64,000 nucleotides of DNA from Spirochaetales bacterium (GTDB taxonomy: Bacteria > Spirochaetota > Spirochaetia > DSM-2461): positions 35,695 to 99,694 of the forward strand of contig JAFGXR010000028.1 of assembly GCA_016936555.1 (NCBI GenBank), written 5' to 3'. The translations under genes were made by a program, and so were the position numbers. The notes under the pieces were generated by a model. That model ran no database searches, had not been told where the DNA came from, and was given only the letters and a program-made list of their open reading frames with translations. This document shows, in pieces, positions 8,584 to 16,576 of the stretch (positions are counted from its first letter, which is position 1; the number at the start of each line of letters is the position of its first letter).

Positions 8584-8949
8584 ATGAAAGAACACAGAAG
8601 GTTTAACAGAGCTGATTATCACACGAAAGGATACTTCATTAAAAATGGACAGGAAGTACACTTCGGAATTATCAACATCTCTCTGAACGGAATACTGGTG
8701 GATCCGGACAGTATGGATGACTATTCGCTGAATATGGTGGTCCCTCTGAACATTCAACTATCATCTTCAGATGTAGAAATCAGGACCACCTCAAAACTGG
8801 TTCACCAGGAAAACCATCATTTCGGGTTTCGCTTTGAAGAAATAGATGTTGAAAGTATGATACATCTGAGAAGACTCGTGGAACTCAATTCCGATAGTGC
8901 CGATCAGATAGCGAAGGAGCTGCACTTTCTCAATAAAGAGGAATCGTAA
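8584..8949 (+). CDS. single-domain PilZ protein (probable c-di-GMP receptor)
   Basis: 121 residues from ATG 8584; TTG 8581 is also in frame, but AGAGG at 8572-8576 fits the ATG. It starts MKEHRRFNRADYHTKGYF, the arginine-rich N-terminal motif of PilZ, followed by the D/NxSxxG-type turn as INISLNGILVD and a beta-barrel-like alternation ending FGFRFEEID. PilZ proteins bind cyclic di-GMP and control motility or envelope functions in the cytoplasm. The turn motif here is N-x-S-x-x-G, which is acceptable. It meets the Crp-like gene stop-to-stop without a gap. Confidence 0.85.
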   Translation: MKEHRRFNRADYHTKGYFIKNGQEVHFGIINISLNGILVDPDSMDDYSLNMVVPLNIQLSSSDVEIRTTSKLVHQENHHFGFRFEEIDVESMIHLRRLVELNSDSADQIAKELHFLNKEES

Positions 8950-9615
8950 TTATTCCTCAATCGCCTCCTGACGTCTTCTTCTGGAGTCGACCTGTCTTCT
9001 GAACTCATTTATATTCTTTACAGTAATTCTGTCGTTATCAATTTCCAGCTTTCTCTGGATGGAAAAGTTATTCAGTACAGGCTGACACTCATCGGGAGAA
9101 ATTCCGGCCCAATGGGCGATATCGTCTATGGAGTTGTTGAAAACCACTTTTCCGGATGTTTCTACATCTTCGGAAATGTAATTGCCCACCTCGAAAAGCA
9201 TGAGAAAAACATCCATTATTTTCGCATCGATATCTTCCAGAGTGAGAATCATAAACCGCCTTTTCTGGTCATACAACCGTTTAGTAAACAACCGGAGCAG
9301 TTTCATGGCCATCTGGGGGTTGCCTTTCATAAGAATCTCGAAATTTTCTTTATTGAATTCCAGAAGCTTGCATGGTTCTACGGCAATTATAGTCGCACTC
9401 CGGGGGGCTTCCTCCAGGAGCGCCATCTCACCGAAAAACTCACCGGGGTGGAGAATATCCAGTGTTTTTTCAATATTTCCGAAAATCTTGACAATTTTAA
9501 CCTTTCCCGACTGAATGAGATAAAAACTGTCACCGGGTTCATATTCACAGAAAACGATATCCCCGGGATTGTATGTAACGGCGAAACGTTCGAACATGGA
9601 AAGGTCCAGCTTCAT
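8950..9615 (-). CDS. Crp/Fnr-type cyclic-nucleotide-binding protein
   Basis: 221 residues. An N-terminal cNMP domain ends in an intact phosphate-binding cassette, GEFFGEMALLEEAPRSATI, which keeps the glutamate and the Arg-Ser needed to bind cAMP-like ligands. A dimerisation helix follows (about residues 115-150), then a winged-helix part (SIDDIAHWAGISPDECQPVLNNFSIQRKLEIDNDRITV). The recognition helix is atypical for Crp and the C-terminus is a basic run (RRQVDSRRRRQ). It overlaps the upstream cNMP/TPR gene by four bases (ATGA), so the two are coupled. Regulated genes are unknown. Confidence 0.88.
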   Translation of the reverse strand: MKLDLSMFERFAVTYNPGDIVFCEYEPGDSFYLIQSGKVKIVKIFGNIEKTLDILHPGEFFGEMALLEEAPRSATIIAVEPCKLLEFNKENFEILMKGNPQMAMKLLRLFTKRLYDQKRRFMILTLEDIDAKIMDVFLMLFEVGNYISEDVETSGKVVFNNSIDDIAHWAGISPDECQPVLNNFSIQRKLEIDNDRITVKNINEFRRQVDSRRRRQEAIEE

Positions 9616-10574
9616 CTGCTTTCTCCTTCCAATCTCTGTAATGTTTCCGTAATGAGTATGTAAATCTGTTGTGAGGGATCGCTCATGGAGAGGGCCTTTT
9701 TGTAAAAACTTATAGCTTTCTCTGTATCACGATTCGCCTTGTAACACTCTCCTATATAATAAAGAGCTTCCGGAACATATTGGCTCTGGCCGTTTTTCTT
9801 TATGAAATCAGTTAGCCGTATGGACGCATCGCTGCCTCTTCCCAGGCGGAAAAGACAGACACCGACCCGCAAAGCCGATTCCTCTGAATCGGGAGAACGG
9901 GATTCCTGGATCTTACTGAAAAGCTGAAGAGCTTTTCTGAACTCGCCGGACTCGTAATATTCCATTGCCTCATCAAAGGAATAGATATTTCCACCACCGG
10001 AAGAATACCCCTCCGCGGAGGACAAGGTTCCGGTATCGGCATACATACTTTCGCCGTAATCGATTTTTTCCCTGACTTCATTGAGGAATTTTCCAGCCGG
10101 ATAATGAATAAGGTATCTCTTGAACGCCGCAACAGACTGGCGGAATTTCTGCGTATTGTGGTAATACAGACCGATGCTGAAGAGCCCTTCTTCGGGATTG
10201 CGGCTGTCACCGGTTGACAGAAGATTCTGGACCTGTCTGTGAATGCGCCTGAGCTGGTTCGAATAAACCTTCAGCATCTTCATAATTATACGGGTATTGC
10301 TTGAAGCGACCTGTTCAAACTCTTCAACGGTAAAAGCCAGAACTGTGGAATCGACCAGAGCCAGAGCCTGTTCGTCAGTTGCGTACCCGCCTAAAGCCGA
10401 TTTAACACCGAAAAGCTCACCGGTACGTATCTGATCCTGATCTTCCTGGCCCGTCTGAATATCCTGATAGTTCAGGCTGACCACTCCGGACTTGAGAACA
10501 TAAACATAACTGTTTCTGAACCCCTTCATGTATATGACATTACCGGCACGGAAATTAACAGCTCTTGGTGACAC
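9612..10574 (-). CDS. cyclic-nucleotide-binding domain protein with TPR repeats
   Basis: About 320 residues. The first about 110 residues are a cNMP-fold (VIYMKGFRNSYVYVLKSGVVSL ... TGELFGVKSALGGYATDEQALAL) in which the usual PRSAT/PRAAT part of the phosphate-binding cassette is lost, so it may not bind a nucleotide. The rest has TPR-like repeats (FSIGLYYHNTQKFRQSVAAFKRYL; EALYYIGECYKANRDTEKAISFYKKAL). I place the start at GTG 10574 because AGGAG at 10580-10584 is five bases upstream; a longer frame to 10631 overlaps the divergent gene. Likely a cytoplasmic adaptor working with the Crp-like protein, but this is inference. Confidence 0.8.
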   Translation of the reverse strand: MSPRAVNFRAGNVIYMKGFRNSYVYVLKSGVVSLNYQDIQTGQEDQDQIRTGELFGVKSALGGYATDEQALALVDSTVLAFTVEEFEQVASSNTRIIMKMLKVYSNQLRRIHRQVQNLLSTGDSRNPEEGLFSIGLYYHNTQKFRQSVAAFKRYLIHYPAGKFLNEVREKIDYGESMYADTGTLSSAEGYSSGGGNIYSFDEAMEYYESGEFRKALQLFSKIQESRSPDSEESALRVGVCLFRLGRGSDASIRLTDFIKKNGQSQYVPEALYYIGECYKANRDTEKAISFYKKALSMSDPSQQIYILITETLQRLEGESR

Positions 10575-10657
10575 ATTCGCTCCTGTAGATATGACTCTTA
10601 CTATAAAATGATAAGACTGCCCTATTGGCATGTCAACAACTATAAACCATTGGAATC

Positions 10658-10695
10658 TTGAATCAACAATAAAAAAAAAGTATTCTCAATGGGAT
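10658..10695 (+). promoter_or_regulatory. predicted promoter of the PHP gene, very short leader
   Basis: TTGAAT (10658-10663), 17-base spacer, TATTCT (10681-10686), nine bases before ATG 10696. The expected start point is about three bases upstream of the ATG, and no ribosome-binding site is present. Hexamers are only four of six matches each. Confidence 0.35.
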
Positions 10696-11520
10696 ATGAT
10701 AGATCTACACACTCATTCCACAGAGTCGGACGGAACCAATACTCCCGCCGAACTGATGGATCTGGCTAAGGAAAGAGGAATCACAACCATAGCTCTGACA
10801 GACCATGACACCTGCGCCGGCCTGGAGGAAGCGGAAAACAGAGCCAGAGAACTCGGTATCCGCTTTATACCGGGAATTGAACTGGAAATCAGTTTCAAGC
10901 CGGGAGAATTCCATCTGCTCGGTCTCAATATAATCAACTGGAAAACCGAAATGGTTCCCGCTCTCGATCTGATTATGAGACGGCGGCTTGAAAGAAACCT
11001 CAAGATGGTGAGCCTTATGCAATCCCTGGGAATCGAACTTTCTTATGAAGACGTGGTTGAAGAAGCAAAAGGGCAAGTTATCGGCCGTCCCCATTTTGCA
11101 TCCCTGCTCGTGAAAAAGGGGATCGTCAAAAACAGCGCCAAAGCATTTGAAAAGTATCTTGCAGTCGGACGGCCTTTCTACATAGAAAAGGAAGCTCTTG
11201 CTCTCGATGAAGGGATAGATCTTATCAAACGATCGGGCGGGCATCCTGTTATAGCACATCCCATGTCTCTATTCGTATCCTGGGGGAAGCTGCCGGAACG
11301 GCTCGCTCAATGGAAAGAAACGGGTATAGAGGGAATAGAAGTCTGGCATTCCGGCGCCAAACCGAGAAAAAGCAGAAGACTGGAAATCATCGCTGATGAT
11401 CTTGGTTTTTTTAAAACAGGCGGGTCCGATTATCATGGAGACAACAGGAAAGACAGACCTCTCGGCCTTGGTACAGGAGGAAAAGCCGTTCCGATCGACC
11501 CGGCTGTGCCTTTCCTGTGA
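10696..11520 (+). CDS. PHP-domain phosphoesterase (TrpH/RNase AM-like)
   Basis: About 274 residues from ATG 10696. The product opens MIDLHTHSTESDGTNTP and continues TDHDTCAGLEEA, which are the first two metal-binding PHP motifs; later VIAHPMS and GSDYHGD supply more ligands. Relatives hydrolyse nucleoside bisphosphates or trim RNA 5' ends. An ATG at 10630 would add 22 residues but has no ribosome site, and the family begins at the DLHTHS strand. It heads an operon with the M23 peptidase (GTGA overlap) and the PEGA-like protein. The substrate cannot be read from the sequence. Confidence 0.87.
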   Translation: MIDLHTHSTESDGTNTPAELMDLAKERGITTIALTDHDTCAGLEEAENRARELGIRFIPGIELEISFKPGEFHLLGLNIINWKTEMVPALDLIMRRRLERNLKMVSLMQSLGIELSYEDVVEEAKGQVIGRPHFASLLVKKGIVKNSAKAFEKYLAVGRPFYIEKEALALDEGIDLIKRSGGHPVIAHPMSLFVSWGKLPERLAQWKETGIEGIEVWHSGAKPRKSRRLEIIADDLGFFKTGGSDYHGDNRKDRPLGLGTGGKAVPIDPAVPFL

Positions 11521-12401
11521 AAATAAAACTTCTTGTCTTTATTATATGTCTGATACCTCTGCCTCTTTTCGCCCTCTATCCGGAAATAGGACGATTTCAT
11601 AAATCCGATATATATTATGCTCAGCTTCAGTATGAGATTGGAGAATATTATAAACGCCACCAGGCTGGAAGCCCTTCCATCCCTCTTAATTTCTATACAT
11701 ATGAAGTCAAGGAGAAAGATTCGGTTTTTTCCATCAGTTCCATACTGAATCTGAGTTACGATACGATTGTCTCCCTCAACGGCCTCGAACATCCCGATGC
11801 TCTGGAACCGGGAGAGATCCTTCTTATCCCCAACAGTCCCGGAGTATATATCTCCCAGGAACCGGAAACCGATCTCGAAGAAATTGTTTTTCAAAGAGGG
11901 GGTGACGGGAAAAAAGTCTTTATCGCGAAAAGCGGGAAGAAGATTCCCTATCTCTACATCGCCGGTTCATACCTCTCGGGAAAAGAGAGAGCTTTCTTTT
12001 TAAGGACTCTTTTCAGAAAACCCTTAGCAGTGACTATTGAGACGTCCTCTTTCGGATACCGCATTCACCCCGTACTGGGGAACAGGCATTTTCATACGGG
12101 GATCGATTACCGGGCTGCAGAAGGAACTGATGTCATGGCCTCTGAAGACGGAGTGATTTCCGGAACGGGAATCTTGGGAAATTACGGTTTATATATTATA
12201 ATTGATCATGGAAACGGATACCAAACGGTATATAGCCATCTGAATAGAGTTAATGTTAAAATTCATGATAGGGTTCTGTCCGGTCAAGTAGTAGCTGAAT
12301 CGGGAAACACGGGCGTTTCCACCGGACCGCATTTGCATTTTGAAATAAGGAAAGAGGGGATTCCGGTTGATCCCGCTCTCTTTTTTCCCGGAGATTATTA
12401 A
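11517..12401 (+). CDS. LysM and M23 peptidase, secreted (NlpD/EnvC type)
   Basis: 294 residues with GTG start overlapping the upstream stop by four bases. A signal peptide (KIKLLVFIICLIPLPLFA) is followed by a LysM domain at about residues 60-106 (YTYEVKEKDSVFSISSIL ... PGEILLIPN). A C-terminal M23 domain from about residue 175 has SSFGYRIHPV, the first metal site HTGIDYRA and the second HLHF in GPHLHFEI, so the zinc ligands of an active endopeptidase are present. It should bind peptidoglycan in the periplasm and cut cross-links or activate amidases at division. It is followed by a PEGA-like protein with an ATG overlapping the TAA. Confidence 0.93.
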   Translation: MKIKLLVFIICLIPLPLFALYPEIGRFHKSDIYYAQLQYEIGEYYKRHQAGSPSIPLNFYTYEVKEKDSVFSISSILNLSYDTIVSLNGLEHPDALEPGEILLIPNSPGVYISQEPETDLEEIVFQRGGDGKKVFIAKSGKKIPYLYIAGSYLSGKERAFFLRTLFRKPLAVTIETSSFGYRIHPVLGNRHFHTGIDYRAAEGTDVMASEDGVISGTGILGNYGLYIIIDHGNGYQTVYSHLNRVNVKIHDRVLSGQVVAESGNTGVSTGPHLHFEIRKEGIPVDPALFFPGDY

Positions 12402-13369
12402 TGAAAAAAAAGTTATCGGTGTTTTTCTATGCCCTTCTTTCGCTTTCCCTCTGGGCTGAGAATGTCAACGGTCTGTTCATAGGTGAACTCTCTCTGGCAA
12501 GGGAAAACACTCTGGAAATGGCTCTGGAGGAAATAACAGCTGTTGTTTTTGATAAGGAAACTTCTTTCCTTGAAGGAATAGAACTTAAAATTGAAGTTCC
12601 CAGAGAACTGCAGCAATACAGAAATTCCTTTGCCGTATATATGTACAAAAATGTAACTCCGGAACCATCCGCTGATAGTCGCTTTTATAATGGATCGAGG
12701 ATTTTCATGCGGATGCTTCCTGTACAGAACAATATCTACCTTAGAATTCCGGCTTTTCAGGAAAACTCGATGGTTCAGAACGCCGACTCCATTCTTATTC
12801 CCGGGTTCACAGAGCGAGGAGATTATCCCCTGCTCGCGACAATCATACCCATTATGAAAGGGGTGCCCGGATCGGCATTCCTGGAAAAGTTTAAATTGAC
12901 CTGCCGACCGATCTACTCACCAAAGGGATCTTTATCCCTGAATATTGGCAGCAACCTCGAGAAAGATGATGAAAGCTTTTCCGTTTCCATTGACAGCCAG
13001 CCGGTAAAATGGCCATTCGGTGATTTCATTCTCGATGAGGGCCTTCATGAACTGATCGTTTCCAGCTCGACGGGAATGTCCAAGACGGCCAGTGTTGTCA
13101 TCAATGCCGGAGAAAAATCGTTCCTGGATCTTCAGTTCAATTATTCGGAACCGCGTATCCTGATAGACGCCCCTGAAGGGATAGGAATTTATCTCGATGA
13201 TGAGGTGCTTATCCGCAAAGACCCCGAAGCTCATATTACTCTGGATGCAGGTGAACACTCCATCGTGTTCGAAATAGGAGGATATCAGTACAGCCGGGAT
13301 TTTACCGTTGTTCCAGGTGATTCTCTTACAATTTCGCTTCAGATGGATGTTTTGATACATAAAAATTAA
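12401..13369 (+). CDS. secreted protein with PEGA-like C-terminal repeats, unknown function
   Basis: 322 residues. N-terminal signal peptide (MKKKLSVFFYALLSLSLWA). Residues about 20-170 form a beta-rich domain I do not recognise. The C-terminal part holds two PEGA-like strands, SVSIDSQPVKWPFGDFILDEGLHELIVSS and ILIDAPEGIGIYLDDEVLIRKDPEAHITLDAGEHSIVFE, the pattern of small surface beta-domains. Start codon overlaps the stop of the M23 gene (TAATG), so it is the third gene of that operon and probably an envelope partner of the peptidase. A terminator follows at 13461. No catalytic motif is visible. Confidence 0.75.
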   Translation: MKKKLSVFFYALLSLSLWAENVNGLFIGELSLARENTLEMALEEITAVVFDKETSFLEGIELKIEVPRELQQYRNSFAVYMYKNVTPEPSADSRFYNGSRIFMRMLPVQNNIYLRIPAFQENSMVQNADSILIPGFTERGDYPLLATIIPIMKGVPGSAFLEKFKLTCRPIYSPKGSLSLNIGSNLEKDDESFSVSIDSQPVKWPFGDFILDEGLHELIVSSSTGMSKTASVVINAGEKSFLDLQFNYSEPRILIDAPEGIGIYLDDEVLIRKDPEAHITLDAGEHSIVFEIGGYQYSRDFTVVPGDSLTISLQMDVLIHKN

Positions 13370-13400
13370 ATGATTGGGTTTTTATACCGATTATATTAGT

Positions 13401-13489
13401 GTCAGCGGCGGACATAGTGCCCCTCCCAGTTTACTATTCTGTCGTTGACGCCCTTTGGGTGGGCCGGATTTTCCGGCCCTTATTTCTTT
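13401..13489 (+). ncRNA. candidate small structured RNA ending in a terminator
   Basis: The 85-base gap before the terminator has a TATATT box (13392-13397) followed by a stretch that can fold on itself: GTCA with TGAC, GACA with TGTC and TAGT with ACTA. It then runs into the GGGCCGGA/TCCGGCCC hairpin. No open frame and no family resemblance that I recognise. A plain 3' UTR of the upstream operon is the simpler alternative. Confidence 0.3.
13461..13489 (+). terminator. rho-independent terminator downstream of the PEGA-like gene
   Basis: Perfect 8-bp stem GGGCCGGA (13461-13468) with TCCGGCCC (13472-13479), a TTT loop and a T-rich tail from 13480. Confidence 0.88.
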
Positions 13490-13502
13490 ACCCCCAATCA
13501 GC

Positions 13503-13538
13503 TTGACAAAAAGCACCTGCCAACGTAATTTAAGCTAT
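13503..13538 (+). promoter_or_regulatory. predicted PBP1A promoter, leaderless geometry
   Basis: Perfect TTGACA (13503-13508), 17-base spacer, TAATTT (13526-13531), then seven bases to ATG 13539. It lies directly after the terminator of the previous operon. There is no ribosome-binding site. Confidence 0.5.
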
Positions 13539-16061
13539 ATGAACTTTACCGGAACGAGAAAAATCATTCTCATTACACTTCTGTCCCTTATGGGTGCCGT
13601 ATCAATCGGTCTGGGAATCAGTCTCGGCTTTGCACTCGCCATTACAAGGAATACAATCAATTCAGAAAATTTCGGAGTATACCAGCCGGCTATGCCGTCT
13701 CAGCTCCTGGATATAAACGGAAATCTTATTACGGAGCTCTTCGGAGATGAAAAAAGAGATGTCGTGAGTATTACCGAACTGCCGAAATCACTTATGAAAG
13801 CTCTTATAACCAGAGAGGATTCGGCTTTTTTCCATCACAACGGATTCAATATAGTCGGTTTTTCAAGAGCTCTTTACAACAACGTTTTCGGGGATTATAC
13901 CTCGGGGGGAAGTACTCTTACCCAGCAGGTGGCCGGTCACCTCTATGCAGACAGACGTGATAAATCCATAGTCAGAAAAATACGCGAACTCTGGTGGGCC
14001 TGGCAGCTGGAACGTCAGCTGACGAAATTTGAAATTCTGGAAATCTATTTAAATAAAATGGATCTCGGACATGGTGTTTCCGGTGTAGAAGCGGGCTCCC
14101 AGTATTTTTTTCAGCATCCTGCCAGTGAGAACACAATCGCGGAAAACGTCATGCTCGTCATTCAGTATGCCCTCCCCGGTTTATACTCACCGATACGTCA
14201 ACCGGAACGGGCCAGAATACAGCAGAGAAACATCCTCAATCAGGTCGTTTCAAACGGTTATGTAACACAGGAGGAAGCCGACAACTCCTTCATTCTTTTC
14301 TGGGATAACTGGGACTGGTCCAGGGATAATATCGCCACAGCTTTTTTTGACAGAGAGGATAAAGCTCCCTGGTTCAGTGAATATGTCCGCGGAGAACTTG
14401 ATAATATGCTCTACGGGACTCAGGATATGCTGAGAGACGGCTATACCGTACATACGACGCTCAACCTTGATTACCAGAAAGACGCCGATGAAGTCATCGA
14501 CAGAAATCTCCAGAACTGGAATAGAATTTACAAAAGCAGGCGGGGCACTAGAATGGATTATGTCGATGAGGAATTCGTTCCCATTTTCGACATGCTCTCC
14601 CTTGCGTTCAATATCGATAGTATCCGCGTCGCCGGATCCCAGGATAAAAAGAATGCCGAGGATTTATACGAAGAACAGATCGTACCGACCCTTGATATTT
14701 TATCCCAGCTATTCGGTCTGAATGATGCAAAATCGGTCGTGGATTTCTCCTACGAAAAAATTAATTCACAGCTCGATAAATCAAGCATCGAAACTGCTCT
14801 TATAACTCTGGATAATGAAACGGGATACATTCTGGCCATGATTGGAGGTAGTAAATTCGAAAGAGGAAACCAGTTGAACAGAGCTCTTCAGGGGTCTCTG
14901 CAGCCGGGATCGACTTTTAAACCGATTTTTTACTCCTATGCTATCTCGTCGGGCCTTTTTACCACCGCATCAAGAATTTTCGACGGACCAACCGTTTTTA
15001 CAAGTCCGGACGGACAGCCTTATACACCTTTGAACTATCGCGGAGAATGGATGGGAAATGTCCTTCTCAGAACAGCCCTCGCCAACTCAATGAATGTTCC
15101 TTCCATCAAAATAATGGAGGGAATCGGTTTTGATGCAGCCATAGACAGAGCGTCAAAACTCTACGGCATGACTGATCCCGTACAGATCAGCGAAACTTTC
15201 CCGAGAGTATATCCCCTGGCCCTGGGAGTTATAGCCATAGCTCCGGTTCATACGGCAAGAGCCTATGCGACCTTCGCCAACCAGGGTCGGGCCGTGGAAC
15301 CCATAGCCATTCGATATGTACTGGATCGGGACGGGAATGTAATAGCCAATCCCGAAAAGGAACTGAGAGAAAGACAGAAGGAAATGGGCGAAGAGCGCCA
15401 GATTCTCTCCCCCCAGGCAGCCTATATCATGACGAATCTTATGGAGACGACTGTTAAATCGGGAACACTCCGCTGGAGAAGCCATGAGGTCGGCGGTTAT
15501 GACGGAATGCCCATGGCCGGTAAAACAGGAACGACACAGAACTGGGAAGATGCCTGGGCTGCCGGGTTCTCTCCCTATTATACGACGGTAATATGGGCGG
15601 GATTCGACAAAAAAGGAGTGTCTCTGGGTACGGAGTTGACTGGATCAACAGCGACCGGAGTTGCCTGGGCACAGTATATGAAAGCGATTCATCAGGGTCT
15701 TCCCCTGAGAGAGTTCTACAAACCGGAGACCGGCATCGTAGAAGTGGAAGTTGACGCAGACACGGGTCTGCTCCCCAGTGAATACAGTGAGAACACCATA
15801 ACAGAAGTATTTATCGCAGGAACCGAGCCACGGGTCGTCGAAACCTATCATGAAAACAGAGAATACCGGAACACTTATTACTCCGATAAAATGCTCACGA
15901 CCATCTCCTATGAGTCCTATGACGCCGGGCTGGACCTGACGATAGAAGACCCTTTCAGCAATAACGATTATGTTCTGGAAGGTCTGGATATCGACCTCGA
16001 TTTCCTCAATGATTCCGGGTCAGAAAGCGAAGAGGATTCTGAGAATTTACTTCTTGACTGA
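13539..16061 (+). CDS. class A penicillin-binding protein (PBP1A family)
   Basis: 840 residues from ATG 13539; an upstream in-frame start at 13455 would be translated through a terminator hairpin and is rejected. One N-terminal membrane helix, then a GT51 glycosyltransferase (REDSAFFHHNGFN, GGSTLTQQVAGHLYA, EIYLNKMDLGHG) and a transpeptidase with SxxK (PGSTFKPIFY), SxN (ANSMNVPS) and KTG (AGKTGTTQNWEDAW). All catalytic residues are intact. It polymerises and cross-links peptidoglycan on the outer face of the inner membrane. An insert of about 130 residues (RRGTRMDYVDEEF to KINSQLDKS) separates the two enzymes, and the C-terminus is an acidic tail. Confidence 0.95.
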   Translation: MNFTGTRKIILITLLSLMGAVSIGLGISLGFALAITRNTINSENFGVYQPAMPSQLLDINGNLITELFGDEKRDVVSITELPKSLMKALITREDSAFFHHNGFNIVGFSRALYNNVFGDYTSGGSTLTQQVAGHLYADRRDKSIVRKIRELWWAWQLERQLTKFEILEIYLNKMDLGHGVSGVEAGSQYFFQHPASENTIAENVMLVIQYALPGLYSPIRQPERARIQQRNILNQVVSNGYVTQEEADNSFILFWDNWDWSRDNIATAFFDREDKAPWFSEYVRGELDNMLYGTQDMLRDGYTVHTTLNLDYQKDADEVIDRNLQNWNRIYKSRRGTRMDYVDEEFVPIFDMLSLAFNIDSIRVAGSQDKKNAEDLYEEQIVPTLDILSQLFGLNDAKSVVDFSYEKINSQLDKSSIETALITLDNETGYILAMIGGSKFERGNQLNRALQGSLQPGSTFKPIFYSYAISSGLFTTASRIFDGPTVFTSPDGQPYTPLNYRGEWMGNVLLRTALANSMNVPSIKIMEGIGFDAAIDRASKLYGMTDPVQISETFPRVYPLALGVIAIAPVHTARAYATFANQGRAVEPIAIRYVLDRDGNVIANPEKELRERQKEMGEERQILSPQAAYIMTNLMETTVKSGTLRWRSHEVGGYDGMPMAGKTGTTQNWEDAWAAGFSPYYTTVIWAGFDKKGVSLGTELTGSTATGVAWAQYMKAIHQGLPLREFYKPETGIVEVEVDADTGLLPSEYSENTITEVFIAGTEPRVVETYHENREYRNTYYSDKMLTTISYESYDAGLDLTIEDPFSNNDYVLEGLDIDLDFLNDSGSESEEDSENLLLD

Positions 16062-16069
16062 AATTGTTA

Positions 16070-16103
16070 AAGCCTGTTTTTGCCGAGAGGCTCCGGGCTT
16101 TTT
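16070..16103 (+). terminator. possible terminator after the PBP1A gene
   Basis: A short GC-rich inverted repeat of the AGCC/GGCT type followed by a run of Ts (from 16097). The stem is imperfect, so this is a weak call. Confidence 0.35.
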
Positions 16104-16144
16104 TCAATTCACCTAAAGACATACAGTTGTAAAGGAGGTTTTCT

Positions 16145-16537
16145 TTGCAGTTGGATATAAACAAGATAGTCATCAACAAACGGGTCAGAAGAAATACGGG
16201 AGATTTAAGCCAGCTGGCGGAAAGCATGGAAAAATACGGCCAGATGCATCCTGTCATCGTCAATAAAAAAATGGAACTGATTTCAGGTTATCGCAGAATA
16301 CAATGTGCCCGCCAGCTCAACTGGAAAACGGTTTTTGCCCTGGTTGTGGATGTAAACTCAGATGCGGAAAAACTGGCGATGGAACTTGAGGAAAACCTGA
16401 GGCGCAAAGATTTTACAGAAGATGAAAAAATAGAAGCGTTTAAGAAGCTGGCAAAGCTTAACCGGCCCAATTTTTTCAGCCGTCTGTTCAAAGCTTTAAG
16501 CCAGTTTTTCAAAGGACTGTTCAAAAGTGGGAAATAA
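16145..16537 (+). CDS. mini ParB-like protein with cationic amphipathic C-terminus
   Basis: 130 residues, start TTG 16145 behind a strong AAGGAGG. Residues about 1-95 are a ParB/Srx-fold domain: LSQLAESMEKYGQMHPVIV, then ISGYRRIQCARQL (the GxxRR nucleotide motif of ParB) and AMELEENLRRKDFTEDEKIEAF (the ENxxR motif). The ParB helix-turn-helix and dimerisation domains are absent. Instead the last about 25 residues (NRPNFFSRLFKALSQFFKG then LFKSGK) form a strongly cationic amphipathic helix that could bind membrane or nucleic acid. Monocistronic, with its own terminator. Canonical ParB is about 280 residues, so this is not the segregation ParB. Function unknown. Confidence 0.8.
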   Translation: MQLDINKIVINKRVRRNTGDLSQLAESMEKYGQMHPVIVNKKMELISGYRRIQCARQLNWKTVFALVVDVNSDAEKLAMELEENLRRKDFTEDEKIEAFKKLAKLNRPNFFSRLFKALSQFFKGLFKSGK

Positions 16538-16568
16538 AAATGGGCTGCCTTTCGGCAGCCCTTTTTTT
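16536..16568. terminator. bidirectional terminator between the mini ParB gene and pyrBI
   Basis: Perfect stem GGGCTGCC (16542-16549) with GGCAGCCC (16554-16561), four-base loop. It has As before it and seven Ts after it, so it can stop transcription from both converging genes. Confidence 0.92.
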
Positions 16569-16576
16569 CCGGAGAA

